The notes beneath the pieces were generated by a model. It had not been told where the DNA came from. It did not search any database and saw nothing but the letters and a program-made list of their open reading frames with translations. A stretch of DNA of 64,000 nucleotides from the NCBI GenBank assembly GCA_022478985.1, contig JAKSZP010009529.1, forward strand, positions 1-64,000. The letters are read 5' to 3'. Below, in pieces: positions 11,883 to 23,036 of the stretch. Positions within the stretch are counted from its first letter, which is position 1; every line of letters begins with the position of its first letter. The translations under genes were made by a program, and so were the position numbers. The DNA is from Massospora cicadina. Its lineage: Eukaryota > Entomophthoromycota > Entomophthoromycetes > Entomophthorales > Entomophthoraceae.

Positions 11883-12559
11883 TGTAATGGCTAAAAATGT
11901 CCCAGTTTTTAACTGCCATCTTGCCTTAGGATTGGCGGATGGATGCCAAAAATTTTCTGATATGAGTTTCCCTCGAGGTAAGTGTTTTGATGCATCATAC
12001 TCACCAATTCAACCTCAGATCTTGGAAAATTTAAAAATGAGAAAAGATGTACACAGGTAAGTGAGGATTTGACCCCAAGATTAGCCTTATTTATTTTATT
12101 AACAAAATAAAAATGCAGATGAATTTAATCTTAATAGTATAACAGCACTGCAAATCACAGAAAAAACCTATAATTGTATTGGCAATCAAAACCCTGAAAA
12201 CCAAACATCTTTTTATTAAGGCACAAAAACTAGGTTCACTGTGGGATATCAGGGAAGACAAAGCAAGGGTGGCCCTGAGGCCTTAGAGAGACCCACATGA
12301 GGGCTTAGAACAAGAAGAGAAAATTTTGAGCTGAGTTCATAATTATGGAGGCCTGACCTTTTAAGGTCACTCTTATGGGGAGCTCCTCCAACATATTCTT
12401 TAGGCCCCTAAGAGCATAAAGAATAGCTTGGGAGGGGCACAGCCCAGCGCTAAGCCCTGCATGAGCTGCAAAAACCTAAAAAAGTGTTTCAAATTGATAT
12501 TTGGAAAGCTGAATCTTGAGTCAAGATGCAATAATCTGTTTGACCCAACCAATAAATCA
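11883..12559 (-). repeat. Element D left LTR
   Basis: It aligns with 22351-23031. Both begin TGTAATG, share TGCCTTAGGAT, AAACATGCAGATGAAT-like and GAGGGGCACAGCC blocks, and end in CA. The open frame 11842-12060 runs from RNase H into this LTR and is a chimera. Confidence 0.85.
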
Positions 12560-12565
12560 CCCCCA

Positions 12566-13542
12566 TGTTGGAATTTGAGATGACCATATAATCAAAATAT
12601 TAACTGATTAATAAATTTATTGATTAATTTATAATTGTACAGTATCAGCAACAGCAACTGACTGATGGGATTATTGTCAGGAATCATCCCCAATGATATT
12701 AAGCATAAATTCAATGAGGGAATAACACCTGAAAGTCAAATTATTGCAGTAAATCATTTAATATCTTTGCAGAATTCACTGACTGATGAGATTATTGTCA
12801 GCAATCATCCCTGATGAAATTAAGCAATAATTTGATATGGGAGCAACGCCTAATAGTCAAATTATAGGGAATTGTTTAGAGTTGAACGAATTGGGAAACA
12901 TTGAATACTACCAAAGCGTTCAAACTCCAGAGGTAGAGATTAGGGTCGTCATCAGCCAAAACAATTGGTTTTGAGTCCCTAATACCAATTATTTGGTCAT
13001 TCAACTGCTGAGGATTACGCTGTTTAAGAAACTCAAGGCAATGGTACCCAAAAAGATTGGTGCCTAACACTTGAGGTCAAACCAGCATAGGAGCACAAAT
13101 AATTCCCAGTGGACAGCTGAAAAGTTGTGTGTCACTTTTAACTGTAAAAAATCCCAAATATTCCCTAATAAAAGTATATTAAAATCTGAATAATAACTTT
13201 ATTGTTTTACATTGGTTGTATAACATTAATCTTGGGATAAGAGTGCAAGGATCAGATATCCTTAGGTTGTTGTTATCAAATCTCTGCTTGGCTCTTCATG
13301 AAGAGAATAGGGAATTGTTCCCTACCAGGTTAAATATATCTTCAAGAGGAAGAAGCACCTGGTTAGCGTTGGACCCTTTACTCAACGTGGCTTTTGGGCA
13401 ATCAATAACAATAATAGTCTTCATATTATTATTGCCCCAGTTTATCAATTTCAATCAAACAATCAATGCAAGTATCCAGTATCTGTGCAGTTGAAATCTA
13501 AGGCCAGAAGTGAACAAACATCAAAGCGCCCAGATTTTAACA
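12566..13542 (+). repeat. Element B 5' LTR
   Basis: It is nearly co-linear with 20966-21944. A short repeat inside it (CTGACTGATG...ATTATTGTCAG...AATCATCCC) occurs twice about 120 bases apart in both LTRs, at about 12658 and 12779 here. The ends are TG...CA. Confidence 0.9.
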
Positions 13543-13543
13543 T

Positions 13544-13561
13544 TGGTGCTCACTACAGGGG
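13544..13561 (+). other. Element B primer binding site
   Basis: TGGTGCTCACTACAGGGG lies one base after the LTR. It is identical to the sites of elements G and H read on the minus strand. Confidence 0.8.
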
Positions 13562-13595
13562 GTAGTTGAGTTGCCAAAAGCCAATATAAACAACA

Positions 13596-14141
13596 ATGTC
13601 TTATAAGGAAGAGCTTTGGAAGCTCTGGGTGGAACTACAGGCTGTCAATCAAAATGTTCTCAGCTCAGCATCTCAAGCCAACTTTAGATCCTTAGAGGAG
13701 CGTTTGATCAAGGCGGAAGTGATGTTCAAACAATTAGTAATGGTGAGTAACGACCTGTGTGGAAAAGTTGCCTCTTTGAAGTGGAAAGAGAGTGAACTTG
13801 TTAAAGAAATTTTATTCCAAAAAACTGAATGGGAAGCAGATTGAGAATACATCCGGCGGTTTCATGAGGAGATGGCAAAAATGACAAAGCATATTGAGGA
13901 ATTGGAAAAACACAAATGTGATTGTGAGCAATTCAAGATGAATGAGGCTGATGTAAAGGCATGTGAAACTCCAATTGGAAAGGCCTCCCTGCCCCAAAAT
14001 CTGCCCAAATCATTTGTTAGTGTGTTGGAAATGACTTCTGAAGTCACTCCTATGGCTACTTGTGAAGCTGGGCAAGGATCTTCTATAGCAGAGCAGCTGA
14101 GGAATTTCAAAATACACCAAAATTGCCCACCTTTTACCAGG
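13596..14141 (+). pseudogene. Element B gag, N-terminal part
   Basis: It opens MSYKEELWKLWVELQ shortly after the primer site and is strongly helical, with coiled-coil-like heptads (MAKMTKHIEELEKHKCDCEQ). One in-frame TGA lies at 13842-13844, in a position compatible with a CGA-to-TGA change. The frame runs to CPPFTR at the CCAGG target copy (14137-14141), where element C is inserted, and resumes in phase at 18979. The N-terminal layout matches the gag remnant of element A. Gag assembles the retrotransposon particle. Confidence 0.8.
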
Positions 14142-14939
14142 TGTGTGATCCGCTGATGGATGCCGCAATTATCTTGTTTTAAAGTGAGAAATTTACTTCT
14201 AATAAAAGTAATAAGTAGCGCTTTGTTAAAGTTTTTCAAGTTTTTATTGTTTAAGCAGGGCAAACCCAAAGAAAGGTCCTTTTCTCAATACTAGTATCTC
14301 CTATTTAAACTAGTTCAAATTTTGAGATCATGAATATTTGAGGCAAAATTATATAAAGCTGAGTTATCAAAATTAGGAAATATAGGCTTTTGGCCTATCA
14401 GATTAAGGATAAATATTTTGAGGCAAAACCAACCTGTTTGATAATGATTTGATGAATATTATTCAATCACCAGCGAGTAAAATCTTCTCACCTCAGCAGT
14501 GGTTAGACTCGTGAGGTAATGATTGGTTAATTTGCACCCTATCATTGTCAAGTAAAATCTTCTCACCTTGGCGGTGGTCAGACTCATGTGGTAATGATTG
14601 GTTAATTTGCACCCTATCATCATCGAGTAACATCTTCTCACCTCATTGGGTGATCAAACCCATGTGGTATCAAACACCCCAAATTCAGTCAAGAAGTCAG
14701 AGTAATCCTATTATTAGTTATTACCTCTTTAAGCCAATTTTTGTTATAAACCATAACTTTCTGATAGTTAGTATTCCACCAAGAATCCGCCAAGGTTTTT
14801 TGCCATGGTTACTCATATCGTTGATAACCACAATATTATTTGAAGATTGGGCAGGTGATGGGCCAATCATGGTAGCAGATTTGGGGCACTCGTACCTTCA
14901 ACATTCTTTTTCTTAAGTCGAGAAGGAGATTGTCCAACA
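14142..14939 (-). repeat. Element C 3' LTR with duplicated 75-bp unit
   Basis: It aligns with 18250-18973 but is 74 bases longer because a 75-bp unit (starts 14476, 14551, partial at 14626) is present twice plus a partial copy. The other LTR has one unit (18583) plus a partial copy (18658). The ends are TG...CA. Confidence 0.9.
14476..14640. repeat. 75-bp tandem repeat inside the element C LTR
   Basis: Units begin GAGTAAAATCTTCTCACC-like and contain GGTAATGATTGGTTAATTTG. The period is exactly 75 between 14476, 14551 and 14626. Each unit contains a purine/pyrimidine-rich core that could hold promoter or silencing sites, but this is inference. Confidence 0.9.
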
Positions 14940-15265
14940 TTGCCCCCCTCAAGAATGTTGGGAGGGGTGTAGGGTCATAAGAAGTGGCCATATATCCATT
15001 ATATGATAATTCCTGTAGCCAAAGACTTTATAGAATACTCATTTCCTCTCTTATACATGATAGTAAATGGCCCCTCCCAGATTAATCCAAGTTTGCCACT
15101 ATGGGGAGTTATGCGATTGTGGTAATATAAAGCCCTATCCGACACTTGGTAAGAAGGTAGAGGAGCTCAGAGCTCATTGGCAGCTTGGCCTTCTTTAGTA
15201 ACCGTTTTTGTGAGGTTGGTATAATTTATAGGTAAGGCGGGAAGCGAGTACTCATTCATGCAAGA
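14940..15265 (-). pseudogene. Element C integrase C-terminal tail after pol deletion
   Basis: On the minus strand the segment around 15003-15137 reads RITPHSGKLGLIWEGPFTI followed by a NEYSIKSLATG block. This corresponds to the SH3-like C-terminal domain of gypsy integrases (family pattern KL...WEGPF.I). It lies directly downstream of the protease, so roughly the whole RT, RNase H and integrase core has been deleted. The purine tract at 14940-14952 is intact. Confidence 0.75.
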
Positions 15266-15856
15266 CTATTCCTTCTTGCTGGGTTCTTTATTGGCTAGAA
15301 CTAAGGGGACTTCATAATTGAGCAATGACAAGAACCCCTGCTTCATATTGATAATACCTTCATATTCAATCATAAACTGAGTACCTATAAGCATATTGTA
15401 GGCGTTATTATCCAAAGCCACTGCGGGGGCTGATAGAATAAACTTCCCAATATAAATGGGAAGGGATGAGTAAGCACTAAGTGCACAGGTGTTGTTAGGA
15501 CCAGCGGTTCCAAAGTCTTGGTTGTACTCAAAGTCAGGTGCAAGTTTGATCTTTTTCATCAGCTTGGAGGAGATTACGTTCTTCTGGGAGCCTGTATCTA
15601 AGATAGCCATCACCCAAACTTTTTGGATAACTACTTTGACCTTTGTAAGTATCCCCCCAAAAGTGGGCAATAGCGCTAATACCTCCTTAAGATGAAAAGT
15701 GGAGGCTAATTTGCATGCGGTCTCGGGGTAATTTTCCTGGATGGACTGCATGGTATGGCCATGCTGAAGAGGGCAAATAGGGTGAGACAACACCTCATCT
15801 GCATCGCTGGTAGTATCGATAATGGCTGGCTCCCCTAGAACTTGGCAGATATACAT
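15266..15856 (-). pseudogene. Element C aspartic protease (retropepsin)
   Basis: A 196-residue open frame carries the active-site loop AILDTGSQKNVIS near residue 85. A downstream ALSAYSSLPIYIGKFILSAPAVAL block and YNMLIGTQFMIEYEGIINM follow, the usual gypsy protease order. The catalytic Asp is intact. The ATG is internal, and the protein was made as part of a Gag-Pol polyprotein. The upstream 80 residues are a gag-pol linker. It is the best preserved gypsy protease in the window. Confidence 0.8.
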
Positions 15857-16041
15857 CTCTTCAGGTATGGTGGCTCCATCTAAACTCCAGCATTCAAGCG
15901 ATTGGGGATTTCCACTTCAGCAGGTACTCCTACAATGAAATAGCCGACCTCATCTGTACCCCCTCAGAATCATCCCCTGGGGTATTAGTAACGCGAGGTA
16001 ATGGCATAAGTTGTTTAAGTGAGTCAGGCACATGAGATTTG

Positions 16042-18137
16042 TCAGCAATAGGTGTGCCATTCCCTACGCTGACATTTCCTTTCCCTGCTCCTGTACCTTG
16101 GCGTCAGCTTTCTTTTCCAGCACACAGCCTCCTTGTGTCCAAATTTGTAGCAGTATTTGCACCGAGGGCGTTCAGGACGTTTTGCTTTGGGGTTTTGCTC
16201 TTCAGGGCCCATTATCTGAAGGGGCTCCTTCTTGTCTTCAATAGCTAGGGCTCGAGGCTTATGATTTGAATCCTCAATGGTTAAAACGTGAGGACGAGAT
16301 ACTGCTCCACATGGAACTTTGGGCTTATGGAAATCAGCAACATCTATTAACGCTTCCTTGATGTCTTGAATGGTATGGAAATAGCGTTTAACTGAGGTGA
16401 TGTGCATCGCTAATGGAGGGTTAGAAGCCACTCCAGTCAAAACATGGCTACAGCATCATCCAAAGTCAACATCTTTGAGGTTAACAATGTCTGTGCTTCC
16501 ATATAGAATCGTTCCACAAAGGCGACCACTGACTCTACTTTTTGGATACTCATACGCATAAAAGCTTGCTTTTATACTTAAAGCCTGTTTTGAACTGAAC
16601 GTGTTTATGAGAGCCTATTTAACTTGGACCAAGTGCAAAGAGCATCCATGTGAGGGACCATCACCTCCTGTGCCATGCAGCCCAAGCAGGTAAGTATATG
16701 TTTGGCCTTCTGATGATCCATTGCCCCTTCCATAGCTGCTTCATAGATTTATAAAAATGAAGCAATGCTGCATTCTCCTGGGATAGACTTGTCTTTGAAC
16801 ATCGGTTTAAATGAACTAGAATCACCCCCTGGTAAGGATATGAATAGCTGGAGCTTCTGCTTCTGAGGTTTCAGAGCGGTAGATTAATTGATCAAAGGTA
16901 CACAAAAGGCGATTGAACTGATCTTGCATGGCTTTGAGCCAGGTTTCCATTTTGGTGAGGGCTTCTAGGGGCCCAGATTCACATAGTTTCAGTTGAGCTT
17001 CGATCCCTAATTTTATGAGTTTCAAGATCTTCCATTCAGCTCTCCATTGCATTGACTTGAAAACGAAGTTGTGCCACCAGCGAGCTTAGGTTTAATTGAG
17101 CAGTTTCCACAGCTTCCACGCGGTTCTTCAGCTCTTCTTTCATTTGTTTACACCCTTCATCATCATGAGAATGGGAGCTGGGGCCTTGTACTCCCTCCTT
17201 AATTTGTTCATTCTTCCACTCGACCTGCATTAATTGACTGAATACTTCCTTCAACAGCGCAGGGCTTTCCACCGGAGCTTTTACCACTTTTGCTTCAGTT
17301 TCGCATTCAGTCAGGCGACGTGCCAAAATATTTGGTATTTTCAAACAAAGCTTTGAGAGCTAGCTCCTTTTCTAGCTGAACAACCTTGGCCGTAAGGGTG
17401 GTGATGACGCTAGAGGGTTCAAGCAACAGATGGCGTTCAAGTTCATCAATGTGCAAAAAGGCCTGAATTAACTGTCGCTCAACCACAGCCACATGGTTTT
17501 CATATTCCTCTTGTGGGACAGAGTCAGGGGCTGAAAAGTCATAGTGCGTTTGCTCATTGTGCTTTTCAAGTTCTTTAGCAAACTTCTCCAACAATGAGCG
17601 AGTGCTAGCGGAGGAAGCATTCAGTTCATCCCAGAATATCTTCATGGCCTCCTCAACATACTTTACAATCCCAGTATCCATAGTAGTAAGTCAATCATGC
17701 AGCTGTATGATGAAGTTACGATTAGCTTCCACACCAGATCTAACTGCTCCAAGATGTTTGGAGGTCAGTTGTTACAACTTATCATAAGCTAAATTCAGAG
17801 CTGCATGAGTATCTAGATGTCAATGTAACTCTTTGTGATGTCCAGCTAATAGATGCATCATGTGTACCAAGGCAGGGTGAGCAAACTTGCGCATGTAGGT
17901 GGTCAAATTTGTAAGCTGATTATAGGTCTCTGGGAGGACACTAGTCTCATAGAGAAATAAGTGGCGTTCCTCAACCAACAACGCTCGTTCGCGGGATGCA
18001 ATGTCACCAGGGTTAAGGATGCCATGAGTAAGGTCTCTCACAGCTTCAGTGGCTGGCCAGGTGATGCAATGAGACTCAGGTATTAATATGCACTCAAATT
18101 GTTCTTCTCCAAACATCAAAGCAGTAGGGCTATCCAT
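16042..18137 (-). pseudogene. Element C gag with CCHC knuckle
   Basis: Gag reads in successive open pieces on the minus strand: 18137-17820, 17681-17307, 17344-17036, 17052-16822 and 16440-16042, separated by frameshifts and stops. The first begins MDSPTALMFGEEQFE about 90 bases after the primer site. The second and third are helical and Glu/Lys-rich, probably coiled coil. The last has a CCHC knuckle (CKYCYKFGHKEAVC) that binds element RNA. Sequence 16441-16821, where the gag core should be, is heavily decayed. Confidence 0.75.
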
Positions 18138-18228
18138 TCAATCATCATATTCAGTCCCTTCCCCATTTCTCACCCAATGGGTGACACTCTCCATTTCTTT
18201 AATACTTATCAAAGTATTCAGGGTGAAG

Positions 18229-18246
18229 CCCCTGTACTGAGCACCA
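18229..18246 (-). other. Element C primer binding site
   Basis: On the minus strand this reads TGGTGCTCAGTACAGGGG, one base different from the site of elements B, G and H. It sits three bases inside the right (5') LTR. Confidence 0.75.
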
Positions 18247-18249
18247 ATT

Positions 18250-18973
18250 TGTGGGATCCTCTGATGGATGCCACAATTATCTTGTTTTAAAGTGAGAAAT
18301 TTACTTTTAATAAAAGTAATAAATAGCGCTTTGTTAAAGTTTTTTAAGTTTTATTGTTTAAGCAGGACAAACCCAAAGAAAGGTCCTTTTCTCGATACTA
18401 GTATTTCCTATTTAAACTAGTTCAAATTTTGAGACCATGAATATTTGAGGCAAAAGTATATGAAGCTGAGTTATCCAAATTAGGAAATATAGGCTTTCAG
18501 CCTATCAGATCAAAGATAAAAATTTTGAGGCAAAACCAACCTGTTTGATAATGATTTGATGAATTATATCCAATCACCATCGAGTAAAATCTTCTCACCT
18601 AAGCGGTGGTCAGACTTGTGTGGTAATGATTGGTTAATTTGCTTTCTATCATCATCGAGTAATATTTTCTCAACTCATTGGGTGATCAAACCCATGTGGT
18701 ATCAAACACCCCAAATTTGGCCGAGAAGTCAGAGTAATCCTATTATTAGTTATTACCTCTTTAAGCCAATTTTTGTTATAAACCATAACTTTCTGATAGT
18801 TAGTATTCCACCAAGAATCCGCCAAGGTCTTTTTGCCATGGTTACTCATATCGTTGATAACCACAATATTATTTGAAGATCAGGCAGGTGATGGGCCAAT
18901 CATGGTAGCAGATTTGGGGGCACTTGTACCTCCAACATTATTTTTCTTGAGTCAAGAAGGAGATTGTCTGACA
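18250..18973 (-). repeat. Element C 5' LTR
   Basis: It is homologous to 14142-14939 with one fewer 75-bp unit. CCAGG at 18974-18978 follows it. Confidence 0.9.
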
Positions 18974-18978
18974 CCAGG

Positions 18979-19800
18979 ATAACACCCCTAGCGTTTTTCC
19001 GCCTATTTGAGATGACCATGTTCAGCTATGCAGACCATCAAAAAGTGGTGACTGTAATGAACTGTCTTAGCACTGACTGCCAGAATCTGGTGCTACCCCA
19101 CCTCAATGGGGACAACTGGTCATACGCAGAAGTAAAAGCAGCCATTATGTTGGACTTTGGAAGCCCTACTCAGATGGCAAATTGTAAACAAGAGTTTTGG
19201 GTATACAATTCTGCAAAGATGAGACCCTGGCTAATTTTGCCAACTAGTTTTACCAAGAAGCCCAGATCTTGGCAGGAGCAAATGTGTTGACAGACTTTGA
19301 TGCACGCATAGCTATGCAGGCGGCGCTGCAGCCCTACTGTAAATTGCATCAGATCATGGCAGCAGCACTAGTAACTGAAATAATGACCTCACAGATGGTG
19401 GACCATCCGAAGATGTTGGGAGCAACTTTTGATGCACCTAATCAACTTTATGATGAAATTCCAACTGAGGATGATAAAACTATGGTGTAATTAGAAGATG
19501 ATGCTTTAGAGAACGGTGAAAAAGACATTAATTGGCAGAATCAATTTGTAATGGGTAAAGCCCCCAAGGATCCAAGTGGAAGGACAAATCAACTAGCCAC
19601 TATTAAAAAATGGAGCGACGGGACAATTTGCTACCCAAAATTGGGAGAAGAAATCACAATAATTAGTGAATGTTGTGATTCATCAAGAGGAGGATGAAAC
19701 TGCCCAAAATTCTGTAAAAGGATTTGCAGTCTAGATGTGGAACTATTTAGCACTGCAAGTGAATCTGTTCCACCAGATATCTACTTGAAATAAAGGCATT
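18979..19800 (+). pseudogene. Element B gag, core part
   Basis: Directly after the second CCAGG copy the frame resumes with ITPLAFFRLFEM, in phase with the N-terminal part ending at 14141. The core continues to 19290, shifts frame, and is open at 19269-19490 (TDFDARIAMQAALQPYCKL). The block MVDHPKMLGATF is also seen in the gag of element A (7196-7230). After 19500 coding signal fades, and no CCHC knuckle or protease is visible. Confidence 0.75.
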
Positions 19801-20965
19801 GGCAGGACCAGCTCAGGTTGCAACTGGGTCCGCTGTGAGAAGTCCCAAGGCATTAGATGAGATCAAAATGAGAGGCGATTAATCCAGAAAGTAGTGGATG
19901 AAGTCAGTTGACCTTATATTAGTCAATTAATGAGAAAGGCAAGGAATGCTGAAAAATAGTATCTGATCCAGATGACTTTAGCAAAGAAAAATGTTACCAA
20001 ATTAATCTGTGCGAGTAGTGGATCATTTACAGATCTATTAGCAGAAATAATCAAACGTTTGAGTTGGCAATTAAAGCTGAGAAATAGGATTTGTATAGAC
20101 AAAATTGGATAGAGAAAAAGTTTTAAATTAATCCATGCACATAGAAGATCATTTACATATCTATCAGCAGAATTACTCTGAGCATTCAAGTAAGCAAATA
20201 ATGATGAAGAAAAATTTAAAAAGGGAAAAGCGAGTTGTATGCCCTATGGATGTGACCATTCAAGATTATCAAGTTGGCAAATGATGCCTATATGATCAAG
20301 AATATTGAAGATGGCTGAATAGTCAATAGGTCCACACAAAATACTTAAAGTATTGGGCTTAAGAAACATATATATGAAAAAAAGATAAAAAGATAGAAAG
20401 ATGCATAAAAAATATATTAAAAAATCAAATTTATTTCTTTGAGCAATGATGCATCTGGTGATATTTCCACCTAATAAGCGTGGAGGAATGGAAAAACAAT
20501 ATTGGGCACAAGTCCCAAGCATTTGGCAGGATCAGGACAGTCTGAAACTAGATCTGCTGGAATAGTCCCTATCAATGAGATGTTTAAACATGCCCTGGGG
20601 TTGGTACAGATGACAAGGTGCCAACAAGACCTATTCTTGGGTTTATACAGGTTGACATGGAGTCACAAAAACCCATCCTGGGGTTTGTACAGGGGGACCA
20701 GTTAATTTTTTAGCAAGGATGCAAAGATGGGACTTGCACAGCATGATGTCATGGGAACTGCGCTTGAGAAGAGGCGGCAATGAGTAGTAACCAAGGATAA
20801 GAAGTCATCAAAACTGAGCAGAGCATATGGGCATTGAGTGCAGACAGAGCTGCACTCTGCTGAGGATATAGAGATATGAAAAACCAAATATGAGCTCAAG
20901 CTAAAGTGGCTTCCATCCCTGAGGGTTCTATCTTCTGTTGGATAATCTGCTCAGGAGGGGAGATA
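19801..20965 (+). other. Element B 3' non-coding tail
   Basis: I see no gene here. Sub-blocks such as AGGACCAG...GAAACTGGGTCC and AGCATCTGGTGAT recur in the tail of element A (59610-59760), which supports common ancestry. The last bases (20953-20965) are the purine tract before the LTR. Confidence 0.65.
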
Positions 20966-21944
20966 TGTTGGAATTTGAGATGACCACATAATCCAACCTC
21001 TTAACCGATTAACAAATTTGACAATTAAGTTATAATTGTACAGTATCAGCAACAGCGGCTGACTGATGGAATTAATGTCAGGCATCATCCCCAATGATAT
21101 TAAGTATGAATTTGATGAGGGAATAACACCCAACAGTCAAATTATTGCAGTAAATCATTTAATATCTAAGCAGAGGTCACTGACTGATGAGATTATTGTC
21201 AGCAATCATCCCCTGACAAAAATCAAGCAATAATTTGATATGGGAGCAACACTCAATAGTCAAATTATAGGGAATTGTTCAGAGCAGAACAAATGGGGAG
21301 TTGTTGGAAACTAAAAAAGCATTTGAATGCTGGAGGTAGAGAGTAGGATCATCATCAGCCAAAACAATTGGTTTTGAGTCCCTAATACCAATTATTTGGT
21401 CGCTGAACAGCCAAGGATTATGCTATTCAAGAAACTCAAGGCAATGGTACCCAACAAGATTGGTGCCTAACACTTGAGGGTCAAACCAGCATAGGAGCAC
21501 AAATAATTCCCAGTGGACAGCTGAAAAGTTGTGTGTCACTTTTAACTGTAAAAACCCTTAAATTTTCAAAAAAAGGAGATTAAAAACTTATAATAACTTT
21601 ATTGTTTTACTTTGGTTGTATAACATTACTCTTGGGATAAGAGTGCAAGGATCAGATATCCTTAAGTTGTTGTTATAAAATATCTTCTTGGCTCTGCGTG
21701 AAGAGAATAGGGATTTGTTCCCTACCAGATTAAATATATCTTCAAGAGGAAGAAGCACCTAGATAGTGTTGGACCCTCTACTCAACGTGGCTTTTAGGGG
21801 AATCAACAATAATAATAGTCTTCATACTATTATTGCCTAAGTTTATCAATTTCAATCAAACAATCAACACATTTATCCACGAATCTGTGCAGTTGAAATA
21901 TAGGTCCAGAAGCGAGAAACCATCCAAGCACCCAGATTTTAACA
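20966..21944 (+). repeat. Element B 3' LTR
   Basis: It pairs with 12566-13542, has TG...CA ends, and is followed by the CCCCA target copy at 21945-21949. Confidence 0.9.
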
Positions 21945-21949
21945 CCCCA

Positions 21950-22350
21950 CTAAGAAGGAGCCCCCCACAATAGGGTGCCTCATAGCATGAGGTAACCACC
22001 CTGAGGGCCTCCCCAACAAAAACAGAGCCAGAACCAGACTTCAAGAGCCAGTCCACCTGACAAGGGAAAATATTCCAAATGCATAGCTTGGCAGTTATCC
22101 CACACAGGGTGGGCTAACCGTGGGGCAAGGGGCCCAACTGGGCCAGGTCTTTCAGTGCCAACCTGATCCCTGGTGAGGGGAAGCCCCACCAGAATTTTGG
22201 ACTTATGATTGCTTCAGATCCAGGGTTGGCCATCAGTCACCAGCTTTCCCTGGTGCTGGTTACTTAACAACTGGGACCTGAAGCAACCACTGAAGTTGGG
22301 CCAAACTGGGGACCTGGTGGCGTGATAAAAGCACACAGAGTTCAGAATAG
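21950..22350 (-). other. Element D internal region, non-coding
   Basis: About 400 bp lie between the inserted element B and the right LTR of D. Blocks shared with the internal part of F (32312-32892) include CCTGGTGAG..GGAAGCCCCAC, GGTTGGCCATCAGTCACCA, GTGCTGGTT and CCACTGAAGTTGG. There is no open frame of note and no recognisable tRNA-primed site. Confidence 0.7.
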
Positions 22351-23031
22351 TGTAATGATTGAAAACGTCCCAGTTTTGACCACCATTGTGCCTTAGGATC
22401 AGCGGATCAAAATTGGCACTAAAAGATTGCCCAATATAAGGTTCCCTCAAGGTAAGAGTTTTGACTCCACATACTCACTAATTTAACCTCAGATTTAGGG
22501 AAATTCAAAAACGAGAAAAGATGACAAAGGTAAGTGAGAATTTTGGCCTTAAAACTAGCCTAGTTTTATTTATTACTAAAAATAAACATGCAGATGAATT
22601 AAATCCCAATAACATAGGGCACCGCAAATGACACAAGAAAAAACCAGAGTATTCAGCATATTAGTTCTCTTCCAAATACCAACTTTTTATTAAGAATTTA
22701 AACTAGGTTTGCCATGGGATACCAAGTAAGACAAGGCAAGAATGGCCCTGAGGCCACCAGAGAGACCCATGTGAGGGCAGGAAATGACAAATAGAGCGTT
22801 CTGAACTGAGTTCAGAATCTTGCAGGCCCAACCTTTTAAGGTCACCCTTCCAGGGATCCCCTCCTGCACTATTATTTAGGCCTCTAAGAGCATAAAGAAT
22901 ATCTTGGGAGGGGCACAGCCTGGCGCTGAGCCCTGCATGAGCTGCAAAACATAAAAAAGTGTTTCAACTCAAGATTCAAAAATCCAAATATAGAGTCAAA
23001 CTGTAACAATAAGTTTGACCTGACCATTACA
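22351..23031 (-). repeat. Element D right LTR
   Basis: It pairs with 11883-12559 and is followed by the CATAC target copy at 23032-23036. Confidence 0.85.
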
Positions 23032-23036
23032 CATAC

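Larger units (their letters stand above)
14142..18973 (-). mobile_element. Element C: gag-protease Ty3/gypsy derivative inserted in gag of element B
   Basis: LTRs lie at 14142-14939 (798 bp) and 18250-18973 (724 bp), with exact CCAGG target copies at 14137-14141 and 18974-18978. The minus orientation is set by the primer binding site next to the right LTR and the purine tract (GAGGGGGGCAA) next to the left LTR. Coding on the minus strand is gag, CCHC knuckle, protease, then directly an integrase C-terminal tail. RT, RNase H and the integrase core are missing, so this is an internal-deletion derivative. It is the innermost and so the most recent insertion on this branch. Confidence 0.92.
12566..21944 (+). 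mobile_element. Element B: gag-only Ty3/gypsy derivative inserted in element D
   Basis: LTRs of 977 and 979 bp (12566-13542, 20966-21944) start TGTTGGAATTTGAG and end TTTTAACA. Exact CCCCA copies flank them at 12561-12565 and 21945-21949. After removing element C the internal region is only about 2.6 kb. It has the shared primer binding site, a gag gene and a purine tract (AGGAGGGGAGA) before the 3' LTR, but I see no protease, RT or integrase. Gag and the 3' non-coding tail resemble element A, so B is probably a pol-deleted relative of A that used proteins supplied in trans. Confidence 0.9.
11883..23031 (-). mobile_element. Element D: short non-coding LTR element in the RNase H of E
   Basis: LTRs lie at 11883-12559 (677 bp) and 22351-23031 (681 bp), with exact CATAC target copies at 11878-11882 and 23032-23036. 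The internal part is only about 407 bp (12560-12565 plus 21950-22350) and has no coding capacity. The minus orientation is inferred from a purine tract (TTAGTGGGGG on the minus strand) next to the left LTR. Internal blocks such as GGTTGGCCATCAGTCACCA are shared with element F, so D and F are one family, TRIM- or SMART-like but with longer LTRs. Mobility would have needed proteins from another element. Element B is inserted at its internal edge. Confidence 0.85.

Noticed and set aside
14459..14641. Three-fold repeated peptide-like open frame in the LTR of C, possible CRISPR-like or repeat-protein gene
   Set aside because: It is the translation of the 75-bp tandem repeat in an LTR. The units are contiguous without spacers, and the same frame is absent from the other LTR.
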